Source: Uliginosibacterium flavum | GTDB lineage: Bacteria; Pseudomonadota; Gammaproteobacteria; Burkholderiales; Rhodocyclaceae | NCBI RefSeq assembly: GCF_040566545.1 | Contig: NZ_JBEWZI010000008.1 | Coordinates: forward strand, 62,001 to 126,000 | DNA length: 64,000 nucleotides | Reading direction: 5' to 3' | Part shown: one piece after another, positions 34,185-43,268 of the stretch | Numbering within the stretch: position 1 is the first letter of the stretch | How the letters are laid out: each line of letters opens with the position of its first letter | Translations under genes and position numbers: made by a program | The notes under the pieces: generated by a model | What the model saw: the letters and a program-made list of their open reading frames with translations, nothing else | Databases searched by the model: none | Told to the model about the DNA's origin: nothing

Positions 34185-34307
34185 CTGGCCTGGCTGTGCA
34201 GGCATGCAGGCCCAGGAAGCCCGCCGGGAGCGGCTCTTCAGGCATGCATCGGTCACGCCTGAATTCCGGCAATGAAAACGGGGCAAGGACTTTCGCCCCT
34301 GCCCCGC
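34185..34307 (+). repeat. Direct repeat R2 flanking parDE (right), includes acs terminator
   Basis: About 123 bp, same orientation and roughly 80 percent like 33457-33580 by eye. It lies between parD and the 3' end of acs. Confidence 0.8.
34276..34306 (-). terminator. Terminator of acs
   Basis: CGGGGCAAGG pairs with CCcTGCCCCG with one mismatch, and on the minus strand the stem is followed by TTTTCATT. It lies 21 bp downstream of the acs stop. It is the counterpart of the parDE terminator. Confidence 0.8.
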
Positions 34308-34326
34308 GTATCAAGCCGGAATCACG

Positions 34327-36309
34327 TCAGGCGGAGTGCCTGAGTTGCTCCAGGATGCCGGGATTTTCCAGGGTGGAGACGTCCTGGGTGATTTCCTCGC
34401 CCTTGGCCAGCGAACGCAGCAGGCGGCGCATGATCTTGCCGGAGCGCGTTTTAGGCAGGTTGTCGCCGAAACGGATGTCCTTGGGCTTGGCAATCGGGCC
34501 GATCTCTTTTGCTACCCAGTCCTGCAATTGCTTGGTCATGGCCTTGGCGGCGTCGCCCGTGGGGCGCGTCTGCTTGAGCACAACGAAGGCGCAGATGGCT
34601 TCGCCGGTCAGATCGTCCGGCCGGCCGACGACGGCGGCCTCGGCGACCAGCGGATTGGCGACCAGTGCGGATTCGATTTCCATGGTGCCCATGCGGTGAC
34701 CGGAGACGTTCAGCACATCATCGATGCGACCCATGATAGTGAAGTTGCCCGTCGTCGCATCGCGCATCGCGCCGTCGCCGGCCAGATACAGACGCCCGCC
34801 GAGGTCTTCGGGGTAATAGCTCTTCCTGAAGCGATCCGGGTCGCCGTAGATATTGCGGATCATCGAGGGCCAGGGCTTCTTGACGACGAGGAAGCCGCCC
34901 TTGCCCCATTCCACATCGTTGCCGGTTTCATCCACGATGGCGGCTGCAATGCCGGGGAATGGCAAGGTACAGGAGCCCGGCACCAGCGGCGTGACGCCCG
35001 GCAGCGGGGTAATCATGTGACCGCCGGTTTCGGTTTGCCAGAAGGTATCCACGATGGGGCAGCGCGTGCCGCCGATCTGCTCGTAGTACCACATCCAGGC
35101 TTCCGGATTGATCGGCTCGCCAACCGAGCCAAGCAAGCGCAGGGAATCGAGTTTGTAGTTTTTCGGGGCGACCTTGGGGTCGACGTCCGAGGCCTTGATC
35201 AGGGCGCGGATGGCGGTGGGCGCGGTGTAGAACACGCTGACCGAATGCTTCTCGATGGTCTGCCAGAAACGCCCGGCATCCGGATAGGTCGGCACGCCTT
35301 CGAACACGATCTGGGTCGCACCGCAAGCCAGCGGGCCGTAGGCAATATAGGTGTGGCCGGTGACCCAGCCGATGTCGGCGGTGCACCAGAAGGTGTCTTC
35401 GGGCTTGATGTCGAAGGTCCACTTCATGGTCAGGATGGCATGCAGCAGATAGCCGCCGGTGGAGTGCTGTACCCCCTTGGGCTTGCCGGTGGAGCCGGAG
35501 GTGTAGAGCAGGAACAGCGGATGTTCGGCGCCGACCCATTCCGGCTCGCAGGTGGCGGGCTGGTTGGCGATCAGATCGTGCAGATAGATGTCGCGACCTT
35601 CCTGCATCGGGATCGCGGCGCCAGTGCGGCGATAGACGATCTGGCTATGCACGTGCTCGCAGCCGCCCATGGACAGCGCCTCGTCGATCACGCTCTTGAG
35701 GCCCAGATTCTTGCCGCTGCGGCATTGCTCGTCGGCGGTGATCACGGCGATGGCGCCGGCATCGATGATGCGTTCATGCACGCTCTTGGCCGAGAAGCCA
35801 CCGAACACCACCGAGTGGATCGCGCCGATGCGCGCACAGGCCTGCATCGCGGCAACGCCTTCGACCGACATCGGCATGTAGATGATGACGCGGTCGCCCT
35901 TCTTGATGCCGCGCGCTTTCAAGCCATTGGCGAATTTGCAGACCAGCGTATGCAGCTCGCGATAGGTAACTTTGGTGGCCTTGCCGTCGTCGGCCTCGAA
36001 GATGATCGCCACCTTGTCGGCATTGCCGTTTTCAAGATTGCGATCCAGGCAGTTGTAGGAGACGTTCAGCGTGCCGTCGGCAAACCAGTGATAGAACGGC
36101 GCCTCGGATTCATCCAGCGACTGGGTGAAGGGTGTCTTCCAGCTGACATGTTCGCGGGCCAGACGCGCCCAGTAGCCGGCGTAATCGGTCTCGGCTTCCT
36201 TGCACAGCGCTTCATACGCTGCCATGCCGGAAATCGTGGCGCGTGCCACCGTCTCTGCGGACGGTTGAAACACGCGCAATTCCTGCATAACTGAGTTGAT
36301 AGCATTCAT
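34327..36309 (-). CDS. acs: Acetyl-CoA synthetase Acs
   Basis: This 660-residue ANL-superfamily ligase makes acetyl-CoA from acetate, ATP and CoA. It has LLYTSGSTGKPKGVQHS (P-loop-like), DTFWQTETGGHM, GDGAMRD, and the C-terminal PKTRSGKIMRRLLR motif whose Lys is the acetylation control site in the family. ATG 36309 was chosen because AAAAGGAGACC lies just upstream; the frame extends to 36339. Length is normal. It probably forms a monocistronic unit. Confidence 0.97.
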   Translation of the reverse strand: MNAINSVMQELRVFQPSAETVARATISGMAAYEALCKEAETDYAGYWARLAREHVSWKTPFTQSLDESEAPFYHWFADGTLNVSYNCLDRNLENGNADKVAIIFEADDGKATKVTYRELHTLVCKFANGLKARGIKKGDRVIIYMPMSVEGVAAMQACARIGAIHSVVFGGFSAKSVHERIIDAGAIAVITADEQCRSGKNLGLKSVIDEALSMGGCEHVHSQIVYRRTGAAIPMQEGRDIYLHDLIANQPATCEPEWVGAEHPLFLLYTSGSTGKPKGVQHSTGGYLLHAILTMKWTFDIKPEDTFWCTADIGWVTGHTYIAYGPLACGATQIVFEGVPTYPDAGRFWQTIEKHSVSVFYTAPTAIRALIKASDVDPKVAPKNYKLDSLRLLGSVGEPINPEAWMWYYEQIGGTRCPIVDTFWQTETGGHMITPLPGVTPLVPGSCTLPFPGIAAAIVDETGNDVEWGKGGFLVVKKPWPSMIRNIYGDPDRFRKSYYPEDLGGRLYLAGDGAMRDATTGNFTIMGRIDDVLNVSGHRMGTMEIESALVANPLVAEAAVVGRPDDLTGEAICAFVVLKQTRPTGDAAKAMTKQLQDWVAKEIGPIAKPKDIRFGDNLPKTRSGKIMRRLLRSLAKGEEITQDVSTLENPGILEQLRHSA

Positions 36310-36354
36310 CTCTGTGGTCTCCTTTTTATTGGTGACCACATGCTAGTCAATCGT

Positions 36355-36372
36355 CAAGTACTTTGATACTTG
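36355..36372. promoter_or_regulatory. Inverted repeat in the acs promoter region
   Basis: CAAGTA-CTTTGA-TACTTG is a 6-6-6 perfect inverted repeat about 46 bp upstream of the acs start. Several TTGAC/GTCAA boxes (including TTGACAAG and TTGACGATTGAC on the minus strand) surround it and could hold -35 elements. The regulator is unknown. Confidence 0.35.
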
Positions 36373-36416
36373 TCAATACCCCTAATGTCCAAAGGTGCGT
36401 ATAGCCTCAAAGCCTG

Positions 36417-38147
36417 CTATTTGCCGGACTCCTGCATCAGCTGACGCTGAATTTCGTCCTCCAGAGGGTCGCCGGAGGATTCGGCGGGCGCTGGCTGACT
36501 GCTGCCCGGCTCGGGCACGGCTTGCTCCAGCGAGGGCGACTCCTCCATCGGGATGTCGATCTGCACCTGATTCACGTCGACCGCCTTGCTCCCGCCCACA
36601 CTGGCCAGCTGCGGAAAACCGATGATCAGGCCGACCATCAGCATCTGGATCAGCACAAAGGGAATCGCTCCCAGATAAATCTCCGAGGTGCGCACCGACG
36701 TGGGCGCCACAGAGCGCAGGAAAAACAGCGCAAAGCCAAAGGGCGGATGCATGAACGATGTCTGCATATTCACCGCCAGCAACACGCCGAACCAGACCAG
36801 ATCGATCCCCAGCTTCTGCGCGACCGGCGCCAACAGCGGAATGATGATGAAAGCCAGCTCGAAATAATCGAGGAAAAAGGCGAGCACAAAAACCAGCAGA
36901 TTCACCACGATCAGGAAGCCGAGCTGCCCGCCAGGCAAGCCGGTCAGCAGATGTTCGACCCAGACGTGGCCATCCACGCCGTAGAACACCAGACTGAAGA
37001 CGCGCGAGCCAAGCAGAATGAACACCGCGAACGAAGTCAGGCGCGCGGTGGATTCCATGGCCTGTTTGAGCAGGCTGAGGCTCAGGCGTTTGCGGATCAG
37101 CGCCATTCCCAGCGCGGCCGTTGCGCCCATCGCCCCGCCTTCGGTGGGCGTCGCGATGCCGAGGAAAATCGTCCCCAGCACGAGGAAGATCAGACCCAGC
37201 GGTGGCACCAGCACAAAGGTGAATTGCTCGGCCATGCGCGATAGCAGACGCAATTTCAGCAAGCGGTGCAAACCGGCCACGGCAAAAGCGGAAACCATCC
37301 AGGCACACAGACTCAGCACCACCAGCGCATCGGTGGCCACTTCGGTGACCGTGCCCTTGGAGAGCGTCACGATCAGGCTCAGCGGCCAGCTGCTCTGCGT
37401 GAAGATATACGTTGCCACCCCTGCCATCGCCGACAAAGCCAGCATGGAGAGGATGCCGCTGCGGCCGTTACCCTCGCGAAAGATCCGCGCTTCGAGCGGA
37501 ATCGCCGGCGCCCAGGCTGGCCTGAACAGTGCGATAGCCGCCACGTAGGACACATACAAGCCCGTCAATATCAGGCCCGGTACAAAGGCCGCGCGGTACA
37601 TGTCGCCCACCGGCTTGCCCAGCTGATCGGCCAGCACGATCAACACCAGCGAGGGTGGAATGATCTGCGCCAGCGTGCCGGACGCGGCGATCACGCCGGT
37701 CGCCAGCTGTTTGTTATAGCCATAGCGCAGCATGATCGGCAGCGAGATCAGGCCCATCGAGATGACCGAAGCCGCCACCACGCCCGTCGTTGCCGCCAGC
37801 ATCGCGCCGACAAACACCACCGCAAAGGCCAGACCACCACGCACCGGGCCGAAGAGCTGGCCAATGGTTTCCAGCAGCTCCTCGGCCATGCCGCTGCGCT
37901 CCAGAATCAGGCCCATGAAGGTAAAGAAGGGCAAGGCGAGCATGGTGTCATTGCTCATCACCCCCAGAATCCGGTCAGGCAAGGCCTGGAACAATTGCGG
38001 CTGGATCTGCCCGGAGGCAATCCCGATCAGCCCGAAGACCAGGCCACATGCGGCCAGCGAAAAAGCCACGGGATAGCCCAGCAGCAGGAACACCACCATC
38101 GCGCCAAACATCAGCGGCGCAAAATTTTCGATCACGAAAGCCATCAT
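36417..38147 (-). CDS. TRAP transporter large permease (DctM-type)
   Basis: This 576-residue membrane protein matches the DctM subunit of tripartite ATP-independent periplasmic transporters: PFFTFMGLILERSGMAEELL, GAMLAATTGVVAASVISMG, GTLAQIIPPSLVLIVLA and FLGIATPTEGGAMGA. It is longer than a typical 430-residue DctM owing to a central insertion and a hydrophilic Pro/Ser/Glu-rich C-terminal tail of about 60 residues. This long form occurs in known subtypes. The start overlaps the small-subunit stop (ATGA). No periplasmic binding protein gene lies in the window, so the substrate is unknown. Confidence 0.92.
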   Translation of the reverse strand: MMAFVIENFAPLMFGAMVVFLLLGYPVAFSLAACGLVFGLIGIASGQIQPQLFQALPDRILGVMSNDTMLALPFFTFMGLILERSGMAEELLETIGQLFGPVRGGLAFAVVFVGAMLAATTGVVAASVISMGLISLPIMLRYGYNKQLATGVIAASGTLAQIIPPSLVLIVLADQLGKPVGDMYRAAFVPGLILTGLYVSYVAAIALFRPAWAPAIPLEARIFREGNGRSGILSMLALSAMAGVATYIFTQSSWPLSLIVTLSKGTVTEVATDALVVLSLCAWMVSAFAVAGLHRLLKLRLLSRMAEQFTFVLVPPLGLIFLVLGTIFLGIATPTEGGAMGATAALGMALIRKRLSLSLLKQAMESTARLTSFAVFILLGSRVFSLVFYGVDGHVWVEHLLTGLPGGQLGFLIVVNLLVFVLAFFLDYFELAFIIIPLLAPVAQKLGIDLVWFGVLLAVNMQTSFMHPPFGFALFFLRSVAPTSVRTSEIYLGAIPFVLIQMLMVGLIIGFPQLASVGGSKAVDVNQVQIDIPMEESPSLEQAVPEPGSSQPAPAESSGDPLEDEIQRQLMQESGK

Positions 38148-38746
38148 CGCGCGCCCTCCCCGCCGGCTTCGCGCTGACGCCGGATTTCCTGGATCAGCTC
38201 CTCTTCGGCAGACATTTTCTTGTCGGCGTCCAGCGGATCAGGGCCATGCCCGGCCAGAAAGGCGATGCGTTTGATCAACTCGGAAAGCCCCTGCAGCAAC
38301 AGCAGGCCGAAGCCAGCCGGCACCAGCAAACGTACCGGCCACAGAATCAGGCTGCCGCTGCTGCCCAGATCCTCGCCGCTGGCGAAGTTGTTCGCAAACA
38401 CCTGCCAGGACAGCCAGATGATCAGCGCACACACCGGGAAGAGGAAAAACAGGGTGCCGAAAATATCGATCCCCGCCTGCGTGCGGCGGCTGAAGCGACT
38501 GGTCAGCACATCGATGCGCACATGCGCATTTTTCTGCAACGCATAACCGGCGCCGAGCAGGAAAATCGCCGAGAACAGATACCAGCGGATCTCCAGAAAT
38601 GCATTCGAGCCCACGTCCAGCACCTTCAGCACGATCGCGCTGGCAGCCGTTTCCAGCACCAGGATCAGCACCAGCCAGATTGCCAGCTTGGCAACCCACG
38701 CGTTCAACGCGTCAATCGCGCGCGACACCCCCAACAAGACTTTCAT
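38144..38746 (-). CDS. TRAP transporter small permease (DctQ-type)
   Basis: This 200-residue protein has four membrane helices and the DctQ pattern FLEIRWYLFSAIFLLGAGYALQKNAHVRIDVL. It pairs with the large permease to form the membrane unit of a TRAP importer for carboxylates or similar anions. It is the first gene of the two-gene unit and is divergent from the phosphatase gene. The partner DctP-type binding protein is absent here. Confidence 0.92.
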   Translation of the reverse strand: MKVLLGVSRAIDALNAWVAKLAIWLVLILVLETAASAIVLKVLDVGSNAFLEIRWYLFSAIFLLGAGYALQKNAHVRIDVLTSRFSRRTQAGIDIFGTLFFLFPVCALIIWLSWQVFANNFASGEDLGSSGSLILWPVRLLVPAGFGLLLLQGLSELIKRIAFLAGHGPDPLDADKKMSAEEELIQEIRRQREAGGEGAR

Positions 38747-38886
38747 TCCACCCCCGAACAGACATTTTCCAAGCCGCGCTTGCGCCCGGATTGGTCAAAA
38801 ATAACTCGCCCGGTAGAATAAGTGAAAACTCGCAATCATGGCGGCCAGACGCAGCAGCCTCTGCGAGACATCAATTAGCCAGCTCA

Positions 38887-39525
38887 ATGCCCATCACCCG
38901 AATCTGCCTCGTCCGCCACGGCGAAACTGCCTGGAATGCCCAGCATCGCCAGCAAGGCCACGAAGACATCGCCCTCAACGAGCGGGGCCAGGCGCAAGCG
39001 CGTGCCGTGGCCGCCGCCCTGCAGGGCCAAGACTTTGCCGCGATCCATCATTCCGACCTGCAACGAGCCACCGCCACCGCCCGCGCCATCGGCGCCGCAC
39101 GCGGGCTGCCGATGATTGTCGAGCCCGCCCTGCGCGAGCGCCACTTCGGCATCCTGCAAGGGCTGAGCCGGGAGGAATCCGAACAGCAATTCCCCGGTCT
39201 CTACACCGAAATCCGCACCCGTAATCCACACATCGCCCCACCCGGTGGCGGCGAGTCGCTGGACAGCTTCGCCCAGCGCATCAGCAACGCCCTGCACGCC
39301 ATTGCGGTGCGCCATGCCGGGAAAAACGTGTTGATCGTCAGCCACGGCGGCTGCATGGACATCATGTATCGCGTCGTCACCGGCAAACCGCTGACCGAGC
39401 CGCGCGATTTCCCGCTGGGCAATGCCACGCTGAACTGGATTGACTATCAGGACGCGCGCTGGAATTTGCGTGTCTGGGATGAAAAAGCGCATCTGGCAGA
39501 CAGCCGGGACGAAATCAGTTCCTGA
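38887..39525 (+). CDS. Histidine phosphatase family protein
   Basis: This 212-residue branch-1 histidine phosphatase has the phospho-His motif LVRHGETAWN (His about residue 10), then ERHFGILQG and the second catalytic His in VLIVSHGGCMD. The family includes phosphoglycerate mutase and alpha-ribazole phosphatase; exact substrate cannot be assigned. I chose ATG 38887 (MPITRICLVRHG). A much longer upstream frame to 38599 overlaps dctQ on the other strand and is spurious. Confidence 0.88.
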   Translation: MPITRICLVRHGETAWNAQHRQQGHEDIALNERGQAQARAVAAALQGQDFAAIHHSDLQRATATARAIGAARGLPMIVEPALRERHFGILQGLSREESEQQFPGLYTEIRTRNPHIAPPGGGESLDSFAQRISNALHAIAVRHAGKNVLIVSHGGCMDIMYRVVTGKPLTEPRDFPLGNATLNWIDYQDARWNLRVWDEKAHLADSRDEISS

Positions 39526-39681
39526 CAAGAAAAGGCTGTAGAGCCGCACTGCACCTTGATCTATACGTGGCATGCCTGAAGAGCATTGCCAGTATTAGCT
39601 AAGCGGGCATGCACACTGAAGATCAATACCAGAAGCGGGTCTACGGGCAGGCCAGTGCGTAGCAGCCGACCCTCTCCCCAA

Positions 39682-39704
39682 CCCTCTCCCTGCCAGGGAG
39701 AGGG
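39682..39704. repeat. GC-rich palindromic hairpin
   Basis: CCCTCTCCCTG and CAGGGAGAGGG form an 11-bp perfect stem with a one-base loop. It lies in the 250-bp gap between the phosphatase and flhA and could serve as a processing or terminating hairpin for the leftward flhBA transcript. Confidence 0.6.
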
Positions 39705-39726
39705 GGCCGGCCGGGCCCGGTTTTTT

Positions 39727-39768
39727 GCGACTTGCGACTTGCGACTTGCGACTTGCGACTTGCGACTC
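39727..39768. repeat. Heptamer tandem repeat, 6 units of GCGACTT
   Basis: Five perfect copies and one variant (GCGACTC) of GCGACTT, a rotation of the reverse complement of the GCAAGTC unit at 26176-26252. It ends 10 bp from the flhA stop codon. The rest of the gap 39526-39777 has no gene. Confidence 0.95.
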
Positions 39769-39777
39769 GCGCCCCAC

Positions 39778-41877
39778 TCAGCCCCCTACCACCCCCGCCA
39801 CCCGGATATTGCGTGATTCCGGCACTTCGGAATGCGCGATGACTTTGAGCGTGGGTACGGCACGGCGCAGGAAGCGGGCGAGCAGCCAGCGCAGATTGTT
39901 CGGCACCAGCAACACCGCCGGCATGCCCAGATCTTCCTGACGCTGTGCGGCAGCGGCCGTTTCGCGCAGCAGGGAGTCTGCCAGGCCCGGTTCGATCACG
40001 CCGCCATCGCCCCCGCTGTTCGCCATGGCCTGCGAGAGCACGCGCTCCAGGCTCGGATCGAGGGCAATCACGTCGATCTCGGCCGAGCCCGGGAAGAGCT
40101 GCTGGATGATCGCCCGGCCCAGCCCCATGCGCACGCGCGAAGCCAGTTCGACCGGATCCTGCGTACGCGGCGCGTGCTCAGCCAGGGTTTCAACAATGCT
40201 GCGCATGTCGCGGATGTTGATGCCTTCCTCCAGCAGATATTGCAGCACACGCTGCAGCACATGCAACGGCAACACCTTGGGCACCAGATCGTCGACCAGC
40301 TTGGGCGAATCCTTGGCGATGTGATCGAGTAGCGCCTGCGTTTCCTGCCGGCCGAGCAGATCGGCGGCGTGACTCATGATCACGTGATTCAGATGCGTGG
40401 CGACCACCGTGCTGGCGTCCACCACGGTGTAACCCAGCACATGCGCCTGTTCGCGCCGACTGTTTTCCACCCAAACGGCGGGCAGGCCGAAAGCCGGATC
40501 CTTGGTCTGATTGCCCGGCAAAGTGCCGGACACGCGCCCCGGATTGATGGCCATGAACTGGCCCGGATAGGCTTCGCCCGAGCCGATTTCGACGCCTTTC
40601 AGGGTGATGCGATAGGCATTCGGACGCAGCTCCAGATTGTCACGGATGTGCACCGGTGAGCCGAGAAAGCCGATGTCCTGGGCGAATTTCTTGCGCAGGC
40701 CGCGGATGCGTTTGAGCAGCTCGCCATCCTGACCTTTGTCCACCATCGGAATCAGGCGGTAACCGACCTCCAACCCCAGCACGTCGACCGGCGTCACATC
40801 GGCCCAGCTCGCTTCCAGATTTTCAACTGCCTGTGCCACTTGGGCAGCCGCTGGCAAGGCGGCCTCCGTCTCCTCCGGTTCAGCCGCCTTCTTGCTCATA
40901 TACCAGGCACCCCAACCCAGCAAACCTGCCAAGGACAGAAAGACCAGATTCGGCATGCCCGGAATCATTCCCATAACCGCCAGAATGGCGGCCGTCAGGA
41001 TCATTACGGTGGGATTATTGAAGAGCTGATTTACAAACTGCATACCCACATCGCCGTCATCACCAACCCGCGACACGACCATGCCGGCCGCGACCGAGAT
41101 AATCAAGGCTGGCAGCTGTGCCACCAGGCCATCGCCAATTGCAAGCAGGACATAGAGATTGGCGGCGCGGCCAAAATCCATGTTGTGCTGCATCACACCG
41201 ACGATCAGGCCGCCAACAATGTTGATGACCAGAATCAGGATGCCGGCGACGGCATCGCCACGCACGAATTTCGAGGCACCGTCCATGGCGCCGTAGAAAT
41301 CCGCTTCCTGTGAAACTTCGGCGCGGCGCCGCTTGGCCGTCTTGTCGTCAATCAAGCCGGCATTCAGATCAGCATCGATGGCCATCTGCTTGCCGGGCAT
41401 GGCGTCCAGGGTGAAGCGTGCACCCACCTCAGCGATACGCCCGGCGCCCTTGGTGATCACCACGAAGTTGATCACGGTCAGGATGATGAAGACCACGATC
41501 CCCACCGCCGTATTGCCACCGACCAGGAAGTGACCGAAAGCCTCAATCACCTTGCCCGCCGCGTCAGGCCCGGTATGTCCGTGCAGTAACACAACCCGCG
41601 TCGAAGCCACATTCAATGACAGGCGCAACAAGGTGGTGACCAGCAGCACGATCGGGAAGACCGAGAAATCCAGTGGTTTGCGCGTATACATTGCCACCAG
41701 CATCACCATCATCGACAGCGCAATGTTGAAGGTGAAGGACACGTCCAGCACGAAGGCTGGCAGCGGCAGCACCATCATCGACAAGATCAGCAGCAGCAGG
41801 ATCGGCGCGGCCAACTGGCGGATATTGGAGGGCGAGAACAGGTTTCCCAGATCGACCAGGTTCTGATTGGTGGCCAT
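39778..41877 (-). CDS. flhA: Flagellar export apparatus protein FlhA
   Basis: This 699-residue member of the FHIPEP family forms the export gate of the flagellar type III system. The N-terminal half has about eight helices. The conserved cytoplasmic loop reads RFTLDAMPGKQMAIDADLNAG and RRAEVSQEADFYGAMDGASKFV. The C-terminal half is the cytosolic ring domain. It starts 5 bp after the flhB stop, forming a flhBA operon. Confidence 0.97.
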   Translation of the reverse strand: MATNQNLVDLGNLFSPSNIRQLAAPILLLLILSMMVLPLPAFVLDVSFTFNIALSMMVMLVAMYTRKPLDFSVFPIVLLVTTLLRLSLNVASTRVVLLHGHTGPDAAGKVIEAFGHFLVGGNTAVGIVVFIILTVINFVVITKGAGRIAEVGARFTLDAMPGKQMAIDADLNAGLIDDKTAKRRRAEVSQEADFYGAMDGASKFVRGDAVAGILILVINIVGGLIVGVMQHNMDFGRAANLYVLLAIGDGLVAQLPALIISVAAGMVVSRVGDDGDVGMQFVNQLFNNPTVMILTAAILAVMGMIPGMPNLVFLSLAGLLGWGAWYMSKKAAEPEETEAALPAAAQVAQAVENLEASWADVTPVDVLGLEVGYRLIPMVDKGQDGELLKRIRGLRKKFAQDIGFLGSPVHIRDNLELRPNAYRITLKGVEIGSGEAYPGQFMAINPGRVSGTLPGNQTKDPAFGLPAVWVENSRREQAHVLGYTVVDASTVVATHLNHVIMSHAADLLGRQETQALLDHIAKDSPKLVDDLVPKVLPLHVLQRVLQYLLEEGINIRDMRSIVETLAEHAPRTQDPVELASRVRMGLGRAIIQQLFPGSAEIDVIALDPSLERVLSQAMANSGGDGGVIEPGLADSLLRETAAAAQRQEDLGMPAVLLVPNNLRWLLARFLRRAVPTLKVIAHSEVPESRNIRVAGVVGG

Positions 41878-41882
41878 GATAT

Positions 41883-43046
41883 TTACCAGCTCAAATCGGG
41901 TTCAACAACGCGCTTCGCGCCCGGATCCATAGCTTCCGGCACGGGCAATTCGCTCGGCACTTCCGGCGGCAGACCGCCCTGACTCATGAAATGATTCAAT
42001 TGATACACATAGGCCATCACCTCGGCGACAGCGGTGTAGAGCGCAGCGGGAATCTGATCGCCTTCTTTTGTGTGATGGAACAGCGCGCGGGCCAGCGGGG
42101 GCGCTTCCAGCAGCGGCACATTGTGCTCACGCGCAAGTTCGCGGATCACTTGAGCCACCAGATCCGCACCCTTGGCCACCACGGTGGGGGCGCCCATGTT
42201 GCCGGCTTCGTACTTGAGCGCCACGGCATAGTGGGTAGGATTGGTCACCACCACATCCGCCTTGGGCACGGCTGACATCATGCGGCGCTTGGCCATCTCG
42301 CGCTGACGCGCCCGGATCTGCCCCTTGATCTGCGGATCGCCTTCCTGCTCCTTGTTTTCCTGCTTCAGATCCTGCTTGGTCATCTTCAGGCGATCGTAGT
42401 ATTGCCAAAGCTGGAAGGGCACATCGACTCCCGCCACAATCGCCAGACTGGCCACCACAGTCAGGCTTGCCACCAGCAACATGTGGCCGAACTGCGCGAG
42501 GCCCACCTCCAGCGAGGAACTCATCAAGCCGAGAATCTCGTGGCGATAGCCGCGCAGCACCCAGAAGGCGACCGCGCCGATCAACGCAGACTTCATGAAA
42601 CCTTTAACCAGCTCCGCCAGGCCGTGCAGGGAAATGATCCGCTTGATGCCGCTGAGCGGGCTCAAGCGCGTCAGATCCATAGTGAAGGCCTTTGAAGAAA
42701 ATACCAGTCCGCCCAACAGGATCGGCGAGGCCACGGCGGCGATCAGCATCACCACAAAGAAAGGCGCAAGCGCAATCAGTGCATCCGAACTCAGGCGCGT
42801 CAGCATTTCGTACATGGCGCCCTGATTGAAAGCCTGGGCATGCCCAAAGGACAAACCGTCGCGCATCAAGCTGGTCATGCGCTGCGTCAGCCAGCCCGAG
42901 CTGACCCACATCGCCAGCACACCAACGAACAACACCAGAAAAGTCGACAGTTCCCGCGACTGCGGCACCTGCCCGTCCTCGCGCGCCTGATCTATCCGGC
43001 GCTGCGATGCGGGTTCAGTCTTTTCGAGATCACTTTCTTCGGCCAT
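41883..43046 (-). CDS. flhB: Flagellar export apparatus switch protein FlhB
   Basis: This 387-residue protein sets export substrate specificity. The N-terminus SDLEKTEPASQRRIDQAREDGQVPQSRE and the autocleavage motif NPTH in VVVTNPTHYAVALKY (around residue 267) are conserved. Four membrane helices precede the cytoplasmic domain. A dispersed structured repeat (copy 2) lies directly upstream in its leader. Confidence 0.97.
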   Translation of the reverse strand: MAEESDLEKTEPASQRRIDQAREDGQVPQSRELSTFLVLFVGVLAMWVSSGWLTQRMTSLMRDGLSFGHAQAFNQGAMYEMLTRLSSDALIALAPFFVVMLIAAVASPILLGGLVFSSKAFTMDLTRLSPLSGIKRIISLHGLAELVKGFMKSALIGAVAFWVLRGYRHEILGLMSSSLEVGLAQFGHMLLVASLTVVASLAIVAGVDVPFQLWQYYDRLKMTKQDLKQENKEQEGDPQIKGQIRARQREMAKRRMMSAVPKADVVVTNPTHYAVALKYEAGNMGAPTVVAKGADLVAQVIRELAREHNVPLLEAPPLARALFHHTKEGDQIPAALYTAVAEVMAYVYQLNHFMSQGGLPPEVPSELPVPEAMDPGAKRVVEPDLSW

Positions 43047-43062
43047 GGCCTACCTCTGGTTT

Positions 43063-43165
43063 ATTCCTTTGCCAAAGCCATCCGGTCACGAAGACGAGTC
43101 GCAGACAGTGCTCAAAGCACGGCAAGACGAAGTCAACACAGAGCGGGTGGGGTTGGCAAAGGAAT
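43063..43165 (+). repeat. Dispersed structured element, copy 2
   Basis: The arms ATTCCTTTGCCAA (43063-43075) and TTGGCAAAGGAAT (43153-43165) are perfectly complementary, and a second helix CCATCCG/CGGGTGG follows after a 2x2 mismatch. The core shares CGAAGACGAG, CGCAGACAGT, ACGGCAAG and CGAAGTC with copy 1 (4827-4927). It lies in the leader of flhB on the opposite strand. Confidence 0.75.
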
Positions 43166-43215
43166 TAGAGGCATTATTTGCCGACAGGGCAAAATTTGCC
43201 GCCCGGAACAGGCAT

Positions 43216-43240
43216 GAAAAAGCCACGCTATTTGCGTGGC
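43216..43240 (-). terminator. Terminator of the 75-residue unknown gene
   Basis: On the minus strand GCCACGC-AAATA-GCGTGGC is followed by TTTTTC. It lies 29 bp downstream of the small gene's stop and supports that gene being transcribed. Confidence 0.85.
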
Positions 43241-43268
43241 CTGGCGGGGTGCCCCGAGCGCGTTGCGC

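Noticed and set aside
30559..34307. Insertion sequence or transposon covering the 30-34 kb accessory stretch
   Set aside because: Direct repeats are present but there is no transposase, integrase or terminal inverted repeat in the stretch.
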